Of a DNA stretch of 64,000 nucleotides, positions 26,370 to 35,036 are shown in pieces; position 1 is the first letter of the stretch, and each line of letters starts with the position of its first letter. Origin of the DNA: Oscillospiraceae bacterium (GTDB taxonomy: Bacteria; Bacillota; Clostridia; Oscillospirales; Ruminococcaceae). The DNA is taken from NCBI GenBank assembly GCA_030539275.1, contig JAUNSK010000001.1, forward strand, positions 116,932 to 180,931. The letters are read 5' to 3'. Under the pieces are notes generated by a model that was not told the DNA's origin, searched no databases, and saw only the letters and a list, made by a program, of their open reading frames with translations. Position numbers and translations under genes: made by a program.

Positions 26370-27119
26370 TCACATCAGAACGCCTCCGCTGACTTCAAGA
26401 ATATGTCCTGTCATGTACGACGAATCATCAGATGCAAGGAATGAAGCAGCAGCTGCGATCTCCTCCGGTCTGGCATATCTTCTCATAGTAACATAACGCA
26501 TCTGGTCTTTTATTCTTGCATCGCACTTCATTTCCTCTTCTGACATTTCTGTAGCTGTTGCTCCCGGAGCGATAGAATTTACTGTTATATTGCTTATCGC
26601 AAGTTCCTTAGCGGCTGACTTTGTCATCGCTATAACAGCACCCTTAGCTGCCCCGTAGGAAATCGCTCCCGGAGAACCGTACATACCGCCTACAGATGAT
26701 ATGTTGATTATTTTTCCATAGTGCTGTTTTTTCATGACCGGAGTAACGCTTCTCATCATATAGAATACACTGTATGCATCATTAAGCATTACTTTATGAA
26801 AATCCTCATCAGTGGTTCTCGTGAGAAGACTCCATATTACAATGCTTGCATTGTTTACAAGAACGTCAATTCTTCCTGCGAACTCCACAGCAGCACTGAC
26901 CAGCAGCTCACACTGCTCAGGAACGGAAACATCGGCAGCAACACATTTTGCTTTTACTCCCAAAGTCTCACACTCCGCTGCTACCTTATCACCGGCTTCA
27001 CGTTTATTTTCAATACGGCAGTTTACTATGATATTGAAACCATCCCGGGCAAGTCTTATTGCTGTTGCTGCGCCTATACCCTGAGAAGAACCGGTTACTA
27101 CTGCAACTTTTCTTTCCAT
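26370..27119 (-). CDS. SDR family 3-oxoacyl-[ACP] reductase, FabG-like
   Basis: A 249-residue short-chain dehydrogenase. TGSSQGIG (9-16) binds NAD(P), NNAS is at 89-92, and the catalytic Ser (141/142), Tyr155 and Lys159 are in place. Asn-Cys-Arg near 33-35 after strand 2 favours NADPH. It most likely reduces a beta-ketoacyl group on the discrete ACP, acting as a trans ketoreductase for a pathway whose KS enzymes have no reductase domain. It could also help supply the hydroxyacyl precursor of the carboxylase/reductase substrate. The gene begins 9 bases after the permease stop. Confidence 0.9.
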   Translation of the reverse strand: MERKVAVVTGSSQGIGAATAIRLARDGFNIIVNCRIENKREAGDKVAAECETLGVKAKCVAADVSVPEQCELLVSAAVEFAGRIDVLVNNASIVIWSLLTRTTDEDFHKVMLNDAYSVFYMMRSVTPVMKKQHYGKIINISSVGGMYGSPGAISYGAAKGAVIAMTKSAAKELAISNITVNSIAPGATATEMSEEEMKCDARIKDQMRYVTMRRYARPEEIAAAASFLASDDSSYMTGHILEVSGGVLM

Positions 27120-27128
27120 TTTGTCCTC

Positions 27129-29351
27129 CTATTCATTGTTGTTCTTCAGACTCTCTGTCATTTCGATCCTGCCGACCTTCTTTCCTGCAAGTGCAGTTGA
27201 GACGATATATGAAAGAATTATTACCGCAAATGTTATCATAAAGCTCAGCGGCTTGATTGTCATCGGAAAGTATACACCTATATCAGCAACAGAAGAAGCA
27301 AACACAGCGGCAGAAACGGCTATAGTTACCGGAACGCCTATAATTATTCCGACGATCACCATGATCGTATTTGAACTCAGTACAAGTCCTGTTATTTCTT
27401 TCTTACGGTAACCAAGAATTTTGAGAAGTGATATATTTACTGTATTTTCCTCTATGATCATACCGGATATGAGGTACATGGAAAGTACGCCTATAAGGAA
27501 GCCGATAACAGTAATGATATAGCATACCGCATAGTACATATTAACGACTGCCTCGATACTTTTCTTCAGATCAGTTTTTGAGATCGTTTTTATAATGCTG
27601 TCAGCCTCAAGTGACAACTTTTCATTACTGATAACAGTATTTCTCATATCCGGTTCATAGTCCATAAATCCGGCAACATTCTCAGCGCTGGTATAGACAG
27701 CAGCACTTGTGTTATCATTTATAAGTCCTGATATAACGATCTCATATTCATCAGTTGTTATAGGATCGCGAAAACGGAAACTGTCTCCGGAATTTATACT
27801 GTAAGCTTTTGCAGCAGCATTTGTCATGTAGTATTTTCCGTATTCCATAGGATCATCTTCAAGAGTTTTCATAGTTATATGCTCTGTATCCTTTTCGTAT
27901 CCCCACATGCTGAATACAAGAGTACTGCTCTTGGTTTCATACTGATTGATGAGTATGCATTCAGCACTATCAGGTACTTTGAAATCAGTGGTATTCATAA
28001 GATATGAGTACTCGAAAGGAGTCTGATCAATTGATTTCTGAACCAGAGTATCAACGGAATCTTTTATAGACCAGCCAAGAAGTACGCATATGGTGCTTAC
28101 TACAATGCCAGCAACGACTACAAAAGAACGTGCCTTATGTTCAGTTACAGATCTCAGCTTATACTTTGTTCTGAAAGCAAGTTTTTTTGAAGCAAATGAT
28201 TTCTTTTTATGTTTTGTCTCCTTTTGTATTCCCTTCAGAAGATCAATAGTATTTTTAGAAGTCATCTTCTTTACTGACAGATGTGCAATAAGAGAATAGA
28301 GAACAGGAGGCAGCAATACTGCCGCCGCAGCTATTACCGGATCAATGCTTACAGAATATCCAAGCTGCTCATAGTAACCAAAGTAGAAATCACAGAAGGG
28401 GAATGTCATTGCATATCCTGCTATGAGACTGAGTACGCCGCCGATACACCCCGGAATAAGGCTGTAGAGCAGGTAGTGTCTGCTTATTTCACCTGATCTG
28501 TATCCAAGTGCAGTCAGCGTTCCTATCTGTCTCTGCTCTGCCTTCAGCTTTCTTGAAAGCATAAGCATGATCAGGAGGACAACTATTATGTAAACTACAG
28601 GGGCAGCTACAGCTGCAACGGTAAGTATAAGCTTTGATTCACTCAGAGAGGCGTTGATGCGGCCGTTGCTGGCAGACGGAGTATAACTTAAAATACGGTA
28701 CTTATCATTTATATATCTTCTGAATTCAACAGAGTTGTCGCTGCTGTACTTAACAGCATAATAAGACTTTGAGCCGCTGATCTCATCAACAGCATCTTTA
28801 CCTGCAACAGCAATTCCAAATGCCTTATAGTTCGCAAATGAATCCGAGACTTCCTTGAACATTGAGATATAGTCAGAACGAACCATAAATCCTGTGACAG
28901 TAAATTCCCTGCCTCCGATCTTTACTTTATCACCGATCGAATAATCATGATTCCTGGCAAAAAGCTCCGACATAAGTATCTGATCATCACGGGTGATATC
29001 TTCACCTTTCTCCAGCTCATGGAGATCGACTTTTTGCGTTGCTCCCAACAATCTTAAAGTACAGTCCTGCGATATGTCCTGCTCATAATAATTAAGCCGT
29101 TCAAAATCAAGATCAAATCTTTCGCTTATCATATCAGCCTCGTCATCTGTTATCGGAAGCATGGTTATCAGCTGCGCATCTTCAGAATTTCCTCTTCTGA
29201 TTGCTGAGCCGAAAATATCTTTCATTTTCAGTCCGGTTGATACGCCGGAAATGAGGAGCATCCCAACCAGAGCGGTAAGAACAGAAACCACGAGATAGAA
29301 GGAAAGATTCTGGCGAAGATTTCTCCTGTATCGTCTGTTGAGCTTCATCAT
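27129..29351 (-). CDS. ABC transporter permease, FtsX/MacB type
   Basis: A 740-residue permease with two FtsX units. One membrane helix near 15-38 is followed by a large outside domain (about 40-235) and three helices (about 250-370). After a basic cytoplasmic stretch near 375-395 the second unit begins with a helix near 410 and another outside domain (about 440-600), with three more helices to the end. This two-unit form is typical of Gram-positive exporters for peptides and lipids. It pairs with the ATPase whose gene overlaps it by 4 bases. The likely role is export of, or protection against, the operon's product. Confidence 0.9.
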   Translation of the reverse strand: MMKLNRRYRRNLRQNLSFYLVVSVLTALVGMLLISGVSTGLKMKDIFGSAIRRGNSEDAQLITMLPITDDEADMISERFDLDFERLNYYEQDISQDCTLRLLGATQKVDLHELEKGEDITRDDQILMSELFARNHDYSIGDKVKIGGREFTVTGFMVRSDYISMFKEVSDSFANYKAFGIAVAGKDAVDEISGSKSYYAVKYSSDNSVEFRRYINDKYRILSYTPSASNGRINASLSESKLILTVAAVAAPVVYIIVVLLIMLMLSRKLKAEQRQIGTLTALGYRSGEISRHYLLYSLIPGCIGGVLSLIAGYAMTFPFCDFYFGYYEQLGYSVSIDPVIAAAAVLLPPVLYSLIAHLSVKKMTSKNTIDLLKGIQKETKHKKKSFASKKLAFRTKYKLRSVTEHKARSFVVVAGIVVSTICVLLGWSIKDSVDTLVQKSIDQTPFEYSYLMNTTDFKVPDSAECILINQYETKSSTLVFSMWGYEKDTEHITMKTLEDDPMEYGKYYMTNAAAKAYSINSGDSFRFRDPITTDEYEIVISGLINDNTSAAVYTSAENVAGFMDYEPDMRNTVISNEKLSLEADSIIKTISKTDLKKSIEAVVNMYYAVCYIITVIGFLIGVLSMYLISGMIIEENTVNISLLKILGYRKKEITGLVLSSNTIMVIVGIIIGVPVTIAVSAAVFASSVADIGVYFPMTIKPLSFMITFAVIILSYIVSTALAGKKVGRIEMTESLKNNNE

Positions 29352-30049
29352 AATTCAATATCTCCTGCATCAATTCTGTTTTCGTTGAGTTCGTTGCTTA
29401 TTATTTTTCCGTCTTTGATACGGACGATTCTGTCAGCAATATTTTTAATAGCCTCGTTATGAGTTATGATAACAATGGTTGTTTTGTATGTACGGTTGAT
29501 TTTATCAACAAACCGGATTACGTCTTTGGAAGACTTGGAATCAAGAGCGCCTGTAAGTTCATCGCAAAGCAGCAGACGTGGATTTTTAATAATAGAACGT
29601 GCTATTGCTATACGCTGCTGCTGACCGCCTGACAGCTCTTTAGGAAAACGGTCACGAAGATTTTCTATACCAAGAGTTTCAAGTACTTCGTCAATATTGA
29701 GAGGGGACTGAGTGATGTCTGATACTACCTGAATATTTTCTTCTGCTGTCAGGTCGGGGATGAGGTTAAAGAACTGAAAAACAAAGCCGATTTTTGATCT
29801 GCGGTATTCTGTAATCTGTTTCTGACTTAATTTATTAATGACCTGACCGTCAACGATCAGTTCACCTTCATCAATAGAATCAAGACCACCTATCATATTA
29901 AGCAAAGTAGATTTTCCGGAACCTGACGGGCCAAGAATAACGCAAAGTTCTCCTTCATTGATGGAAAGGTCAATATGATCCATAGCATAAACCATATTTT
30001 CTTCATTGTCTCCGTATTTTTTTACAGCATTCTTAAAATTAATGATCAT
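29348..30049 (-). CDS. ABC transporter ATP-binding protein, LolD/MacB type
   Basis: A 233-residue ATPase with Walker A GPSGSGKST, signature LSGGQQQR and Walker B LLLCDELTGALD, where Pro of the usual DEPTGALD is Leu. The H-loop is Ile-Thr-His-Asn. A longer reading frame extends upstream, but AAAGGAG is spaced for ATG 30049, one base after the thioesterase stop. It partners the FtsX-type permease downstream. The group moves peptides, lipids or antibiotics outward, in keeping with a self-resistance or export role. Confidence 0.94.
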   Translation of the reverse strand: MIINFKNAVKKYGDNEENMVYAMDHIDLSINEGELCVILGPSGSGKSTLLNMIGGLDSIDEGELIVDGQVINKLSQKQITEYRRSKIGFVFQFFNLIPDLTAEENIQVVSDITQSPLNIDEVLETLGIENLRDRFPKELSGGQQQRIAIARSIIKNPRLLLCDELTGALDSKSSKDVIRFVDKINRTYKTTIVIITHNEAIKNIADRIVRIKDGKIISNELNENRIDAGDIEL

Positions 30050-30050
30050 G

Positions 30051-30764
30051 TTAAACTGTCTCCTTTTTTTGTGAACCGGCAAAGTCATCTATCAATCCGA
30101 TAACCTCTGCCTTGACGTTATTGAAATAAAAGTGATCACCGGTAAAAACAGTTTCAGAATATATTTTTCTGAATGTTCTGTTCCAGTAACTATCATATTT
30201 GGGGTTAATGATAATATCATCTGACCCCCGCATGATCATACCGCATTCAAGAAGTTCACTTTTGTCGGGAATGCTGGGGTCATATGTTTGAATTGCTTTC
30301 ATATCAGTCTCGATATATCTGAGAATCATTTTTAACATACGCTGATCTTTCTTGATGAAATCAGGAATGCCGCCAAGATGCTCAACAAATGTACAGGGGT
30401 CTTCAGGACAGACCCAGCCTTTTTCATATTTTTCGGAATACGGAGGATTCTGACCTGACACTATCACTCCTGTTGGTGGCTGGCCGTAAGTATTCTGCAT
30501 GATCAGACCAGCTTCGCAGGCAATAAATGCGCCCATACTATGACCGAACAGAAGATAATTTTCATTGTAAAGAACTTTTTTGCGTATGTAACTGACTGAT
30601 GAGTCTATATATCTATTAAAATTCGCGTTTTTGTTTTCACCGGTTATTTCTCTCCTCGGATAATCGAAGACATAAGTCTCATTGATGTTTCTGAAAGCTG
30701 CTTTTTTAAGAAAGCTGTAATACGGTGAAAAGCCTCCTGCATGAGGAAAACATAATAATTTCAC
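30051..30764 (-). CDS. Type II thioesterase (Ser nucleophile), first gene of the operon
   Basis: A 237-residue thioesterase with LLCFPHAGG at the N-terminus, a YPRRE motif, Ser76 in GHSMGA and Gly-Asp-His-Phe near the C-terminus. The frame stays open upstream to an ATG at 30830, but that stretch encodes an unlikely Phe/Leu/Tyr-rich tail. GGACGGAG is placed correctly for the GTG at 30764, so I take the GTG. It is the first of three thioesterases in the operon, and its likely role is clearing wrongly loaded carriers. The leader between promoter and start is about 95 bases. Confidence 0.9.
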   Translation of the reverse strand: MKLLCFPHAGGFSPYYSFLKKAAFRNINETYVFDYPRREITGENKNANFNRYIDSSVSYIRKKVLYNENYLLFGHSMGAFIACEAGLIMQNTYGQPPTGVIVSGQNPPYSEKYEKGWVCPEDPCTFVEHLGGIPDFIKKDQRMLKMILRYIETDMKAIQTYDPSIPDKSELLECGMIMRGSDDIIINPKYDSYWNRTFRKIYSETVFTGDHFYFNNVKAEVIGLIDDFAGSQKKETV

Positions 30765-30865
30765 GTTGCCAACTCCGTCCGGATAAATGTAATAGAATAA
30801 CAGCAAAAAGGTAAAAAAAATCGTCGGCATTCATTTGAAGTGATATGCAAACGGTATATGCTGGA

Positions 30866-30894
30866 ATTATATCACAAATATTCGATAATGTCAA
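30866..30894 (-). promoter_or_regulatory. Perfect-consensus promoter of the biosynthetic operon
   Basis: Read on the minus strand: TTGACA, a 17-nt spacer and TATAAT, matching the sigma-A consensus at every position. The AT-only palindrome AATATTATAATATT lies just upstream. No TTAG-N6-CTAA iron operator is present. From here to the hairpin at 31067 I see no gene. Confidence 0.85.
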
Positions 30895-31066
30895 TAAATA
30901 TTATAATATTATCCACTATATGTATGGTTTTTTAATATTTGAATTATATTACAGGTCAAAGAGATGACTATATCCCGATAAACTCACAAATAAACCATAG
31001 ATATGTTGTGACGAAGCAACTCAAATCAGTAAAAAAACGCTGCGGAAATATGGATCAGTATATAAA

Positions 31067-31102
31067 ACAAAACAGATACCGGGAAACCGGTATCTGTTTT
31101 GT
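31067..31102. terminator. Perfect 16-bp hairpin with GAAA tetraloop
   Basis: The arms ACAAAACAGATACCGG and CCGGTATCTGTTTTGT pair perfectly around a GAAA loop, with the T-rich part inside the stem. It lies 50 bases past the xylanase stop on the minus strand and upstream of the biosynthetic promoter, so it most likely terminates xylanase transcription. Confidence 0.8.
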
Positions 31103-31152
31103 TAAAATATATTTACTGTCACACTGTATAATAAGACAACTGATAATTTTAT

Positions 31153-34100
31153 CTAAGCTTTGAATACAGCTCTTACAAAGTTGTAAAGATGAGCGTGAAT
31201 ACTGTTGTCTCCATGGTAGCCGCCGTTTACATAGTGGTAAATATGAGGCACACCGTTTTTGGTAAAGTTGTTGTGGTAGGTTTCAGGATTTGAATATACA
31301 ACTGTATCGTTGCTTCCTGCAGTAATTAATACAAGTGAAGGAGCTTCTTCTTCAGAATTCCATTTGAATGAACCTGTAACACCCGGTGCAGGGCAGATAG
31401 CACCTACATATCCGAACAGATCAGGACGCTGCATGCCGATGAGGAGAGATTCTCTGCCGCCCATTGAGAAACCGGTGATAGCAGTGTTTTCTCTGCCTGT
31501 CTTAACGCTGTATGTCTTTTCAATATGAGGCATAAGATCCTTTGTAAGGTCATTTATGAAGTTATCATATGCTGCATTATTGGCATCATCCATACCTGAG
31601 CAGTCAGCCTGGGTAGCACTTGAGTAAATATATGGGAATACAACGATCATATCTTCTGCACTTCCGTCAGCAATTGCATTTCCAATGATCTGACGTGTGT
31701 ACATAGTGCCGTTTCCTTTGATGATCATTCTGTCCTGGTTCTCATAGTATCCGTGCATAACGTAGAGAACAGGATACTTCTTTGATGTGGAATAGTTTGC
31801 AGGGAGAAGGATGTTGTATGGCTTGTTGCGTTTACATGTTGTTGAGTAGTATGATCCGGACTTGACTGTACCATACGCAACGCCTGCTTTTTCCTGTTTG
31901 GAATCAGCTGTTTCAAACTCAGATATCTTAACGGTAGGTGTATATTCTGATATCGTGCGCATAGTTGTAACAGGCTTCGGAGCAATAGGAAACTCTGTGA
32001 TCATTCCTAAAAGATATTTCTGAAGTGCGACTGCATCAGCAACATCTACAACTGTACTCTGGTCAATATCAGCATTTTTCTCCTGAGCTTTGCTTGTGAA
32101 ACCGCTGATAATTCCGCTCTTAAGAAGAACAAAGTCAGCGACAGTGATTTTGCTGTCGAAGTCCAGATCACCTCTTATGGATGTAACCTGTATTCCTGCC
32201 GGACCGTCGATCTTTGTGCCGGCAACTGCACCGATAATCTCATCAACATTAAAGTCACAGAGTTCTTCTGTAGTTTCAACGACAAGTACGAGGTCTGATG
32301 CACCTGCCGGAATTTTGTAATTAGGGTTATATAACTGAACATAATCTCCTTTGTTTGCAGTTTTCTGATCGATTCCATCATAGCTTGTTTCGCCGCTTGC
32401 ATCTGTGTACTGAAGTGTCAGTTTGTATTCTGTCTGATCAGCACCGCTCTCGTTCATAAAGCATGCACTGAATGAATATTCCTTGCCGGCTTCAAACATT
32501 CTGGAGTTAAGGCTCTTCTGTCCGCCGTTCCATGCATCTGTACGGTCTGAGACTGATAATGCCTTTGAGCCCTTGTATGCTGATGAGCCGGTTGCAGCTG
32601 TACAGCCGCCTCTTGCCGTCCATCCGTTTGTTCCGTCTTCAAATGTATCGTGGAACCAGTATCCGTTGGCATCAGGTTCAACAGGTTTGACTGTACCGGC
32701 GGAGAATTTATCGCCGTCGCCCCATTCACTCTGAGGAACAAGATTCTGAAGTGCTGTAAATGCCGGTTTAGCCTGATTGTTTGAATCAAATAAAAGCGGA
32801 GCATTTTCTGACTTTATCCATGTATTTGCGTCATTGGGACCCCATACACAGACGGCTGTAACTCTTCCTCCTGATTTGTTTATATCTATAGCAGCCTGAA
32901 AAACATCCTTATACTTCTGTGCCTGCTGCTGAAGTGAGAATTTGCCGCCTTCAGTGCTTATATCAAGTTCAGTGACCTGAACCTGGCAGCCTATCGAAGC
33001 ATATTTCTTCATAGCTGTTGTATATGCGGAAGTACCTGAAAATCCGTTAGAATCAGCGTTGATATGAGACTGCATTCCTACTCCGTCAAGCAGTCCTTTA
33101 TTGTAAAGATTCTTGCACATATTGTATATACAGTCACGTTTGTGATCCCAGTATTCGTTATAGTCATTATAGAAAAGTGAACATGTTTCGGGTGCATATT
33201 TTCTTGCATATGTAAATGCCTTTTCTACAAAGCTGTTGTTACCGTATATCTGTACATAGGGAGATTTGCCGTCATTGTATCCGGGGACTCTGGCACCGCC
33301 GTTATTGGCAGTTCTGTTTGAGTCATCACTGACACACTCATTACATACATCATAGGCATACAGGTCAAGATCAGGATATTGCTGTTTTAATGCAGAAAAC
33401 ATATTTTTAATATAGCTTTCCATTCTCTGATCCATAACTGATGATGAAACCCAGTTTCCGCTGTCATTAAAATTCTCTTTAAATACCCACTGAGGTGTCT
33501 GACTGTGCCATACGAGCGTGTGACCTCTTACTCCTATGCCGTTATCTGAACAGAAGTTAAGGATACTTGCTGCGCTGCTTAATGAAACACCGATATTTGT
33601 TCCTGAACTTGCTGACTTATTCATTGTTGCATCAGGTTTAAGTTCATTTTCAAATGTAATACTGTTGAATTCCTTGAGAATATTTGCTGTAATAGTTGAC
33701 TGCTTAACTGTATTTCCGTTGAGAACTGATCCTACACGGTAATAGTTCGCAAATCTGTCCTTGAGTCCGGTTCCTGCAGCACTGACTACGCCTGTACTTA
33801 CAGTTTCCTTTCCTCTGATATTGAAGTCATCAAAATAGAAATCACATGTACTGTCTGTAGTGATCTTCAAAGTAAGTTCAGATGCGCCTTTCGGGGCTTT
33901 GAACCCGGAACTCATTTTAGTCCATTCTCCCGGGGCTGCACTGCAGGTTTCAATAACCTTTGTCTGATATGTTTTTTCATCCTTGCACAGATATGTCATC
34001 GAAAGACTGAAAGTTTCTTTACCTTCCTGCTCATGGTATACATAAACAGAGTAATCGTAACTGCGGCCCGCGTCGATATAGAAACTTTTTTCAGAACAGG

Positions 34101-34344
34101 CACCGTCGAGTGAAGTCTGCCTGTTTAATACATGCATGCTTCTGGTACCTCCGAAACTTACGTTGGTATCAGCCTGAACAATAGTCAGATCTCCGCTGTT
34201 GGTCCAGCCGTCATAGTCAATATCAAAGTTATCACTTACGATGAGTGCCTCACTTCTTGTGACGGTTCCGCCCGGCATAAATGCGAGCATACTGGCTGTT
34301 ACTAACACAGAGGTTAGTATGGCGTGCATTTTTCTTAACTGCAT
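31153..34344 (-). CDS. Cellulosomal xylanase/esterase: CBM22-GH10-CBM22-dockerin-CE1
   Basis: A 1063-residue exported enzyme for arabinoxylan breakdown. The signal peptide is 1-33. The first CBM22-like domain is at about 36-178. A GH10 endo-xylanase spans about 185-535 with acid/base Glu336 (DVCNE) and nucleophile Glu459 (QVTELD). The second CBM22-like domain is at about 562-705. A type I dockerin is at about 725-780. The last domain (about 825-1063) is a CE1 feruloyl or acetyl-xylan esterase with Ser960 in GFSMGG and His1044. The domain order is that of Clostridium thermocellum XynY (Xyn10B). The dockerin places it on a cohesin scaffold. It is a single-gene unit. Confidence 0.95.
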   Translation of the reverse strand: MQLRKMHAILTSVLVTASMLAFMPGGTVTRSEALIVSDNFDIDYDGWTNSGDLTIVQADTNVSFGGTRSMHVLNRQTSLDGACSEKSFYIDAGRSYDYSVYVYHEQEGKETFSLSMTYLCKDEKTYQTKVIETCSAAPGEWTKMSSGFKAPKGASELTLKITTDSTCDFYFDDFNIRGKETVSTGVVSAAGTGLKDRFANYYRVGSVLNGNTVKQSTITANILKEFNSITFENELKPDATMNKSASSGTNIGVSLSSAASILNFCSDNGIGVRGHTLVWHSQTPQWVFKENFNDSGNWVSSSVMDQRMESYIKNMFSALKQQYPDLDLYAYDVCNECVSDDSNRTANNGGARVPGYNDGKSPYVQIYGNNSFVEKAFTYARKYAPETCSLFYNDYNEYWDHKRDCIYNMCKNLYNKGLLDGVGMQSHINADSNGFSGTSAYTTAMKKYASIGCQVQVTELDISTEGGKFSLQQQAQKYKDVFQAAIDINKSGGRVTAVCVWGPNDANTWIKSENAPLLFDSNNQAKPAFTALQNLVPQSEWGDGDKFSAGTVKPVEPDANGYWFHDTFEDGTNGWTARGGCTAATGSSAYKGSKALSVSDRTDAWNGGQKSLNSRMFEAGKEYSFSACFMNESGADQTEYKLTLQYTDASGETSYDGIDQKTANKGDYVQLYNPNYKIPAGASDLVLVVETTEELCDFNVDEIIGAVAGTKIDGPAGIQVTSIRGDLDFDSKITVADFVLLKSGIISGFTSKAQEKNADIDQSTVVDVADAVALQKYLLGMITEFPIAPKPVTTMRTISEYTPTVKISEFETADSKQEKAGVAYGTVKSGSYYSTTCKRNKPYNILLPANYSTSKKYPVLYVMHGYYENQDRMIIKGNGTMYTRQIIGNAIADGSAEDMIVVFPYIYSSATQADCSGMDDANNAAYDNFINDLTKDLMPHIEKTYSVKTGRENTAITGFSMGGRESLLIGMQRPDLFGYVGAICPAPGVTGSFKWNSEEEAPSLVLITAGSNDTVVYSNPETYHNNFTKNGVPHIYHYVNGGYHGDNSIHAHLYNFVRAVFKA

Positions 34345-34400
34345 CAGTTTTCCTCCTCAAATAATAATTACATGAAAATAGAATTTTGTCTTTTATTAAT

Positions 34401-34429
34401 AAAATACCATATTTAACGGAAACAATCAA
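34401..34429 (-). promoter_or_regulatory. Promoter for the xylanase/esterase gene
   Basis: Minus strand: TTGATT, 17-nt spacer, TATTTT, about 57 bases before the start codon. A GAGGAGG-type ribosome site precedes the ATG. Confidence 0.55.
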
Positions 34430-34758
34430 CTTACAATTTGCACAAAAGGTGGACAAAGTATAGTGTTGTTTTAAATTAAAGATAAATGGTTACTATTTTA
34501 GTAAAATACACTGCAAAATCAGGGCGAAGTAATAAATCAAAATGCAGAAATCAGTGAAGAAAGTCAGCAGTATTCCGGATACTTAAAAAATAACTTTAAA
34601 ATATGTCGCTGTTACCATGTAAAATTTTTACACAAACTGTTGTACATACCGGCAGATGCCGACACACAGATGTCGGGAATGCTGCTGCATGTTTATTTTT
34701 AAGGCTTATATTATCAGTTAAATTACATATACTACTCTTGAAATAAGGAGTTGATAAT
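34430..34758. other. Intergenic region
   Basis: No gene is supported here. A 6-bp hairpin, CCGACA / TGTCGG (34659-34676), is followed about 20 bases later by a TTTATTTTT stretch. It is too far from the arm to be a confident terminator. Confidence 0.4.
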
Positions 34759-34908
34759 ATGGCAAAGGATTCACAGCTTGACCCTAAAGAGGTAAGAAAA
34801 ATGAAATCCAGGGGCGGTCCGACAATGGCAGAGAGCGCTCTTGACGGCGAAGGCAGAAACAATAAGAAACAATCGGGCTGCCGTCATAAACCGGGCAATG
34901 ACAGATAA
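34759..34908 (+). CDS. Small basic hydrophilic protein, 49 residues
   Basis: The ATG at 34759 follows AAGGAG with ideal spacing. The product is soluble, rich in Lys, Arg and Gly, with Arg-Gly-Gly-Pro-Thr in the middle and a single Cys near the C-terminus (Gly-Cys-Arg-His-Lys). It has no membrane segment. An intrinsic terminator follows at 35002. I do not recognise the family; codon usage and ribosome site look normal for this genome. Confidence 0.6.
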   Translation: MAKDSQLDPKEVRKMKSRGGPTMAESALDGEGRNNKKQSGCRHKPGNDR

Positions 34909-35001
34909 AATGATATTTTAATGATCTGAGTTTATAAGAAATAGCGTATCATTCACCACTTTTCAGACAGAAAGTGAAAAAATTTATTATCAGTATTATG
35001 A

Positions 35002-35036
35002 TAACCGGCAAGTGTAAGAGTGCCGGTTATTTTTTT
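35002..35036 (+). terminator. Terminator after the 49-residue gene
   Basis: The 9-bp stem TAACCGGCA/TGCCGGTTA-type hairpin is followed by seven T residues. Confidence 0.9.

Larger units (their letters stand above)
10594..30894 (-). other. Hybrid PKS/NRPS biosynthetic operon
   Basis: Fifteen minus-strand genes run from one promoter at 30866-30894, with gaps of 0-18 bases or short overlaps throughout. The operon encodes substrate supply (carboxylase/reductase, ketoreductase), carrier activation (Sfp), chain building (KS, ACP, AT, KS-CP-CP, C, A-PCP-Cy-A-PCP), tailoring (methyltransferase), release or editing (three thioesterases) and export (ABC ATPase plus permease). No regulator gene is inside. 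The predicted product is a short acyl or polyketide chain joined to two amino acids, the second cyclised to a thiazoline. The neighbours are dockerin proteins on both sides. Confidence 0.88.

Noticed and set aside
10594..30894. The PKS/NRPS operon as a siderophore system linked to the feo genes
   Set aside because: A thiazoline would suit a siderophore, but no TTAG-N6-CTAA site is at the operon promoter, no siderophore uptake gene is nearby, and the feo operon is for free Fe2+. The link stays unsupported.
30939..31163. Open reading frame of 74 codons on the plus strand
   Set aside because: It runs through the perfect hairpin at 31067-31102, has no ribosome site and overlaps the end of the xylanase gene.
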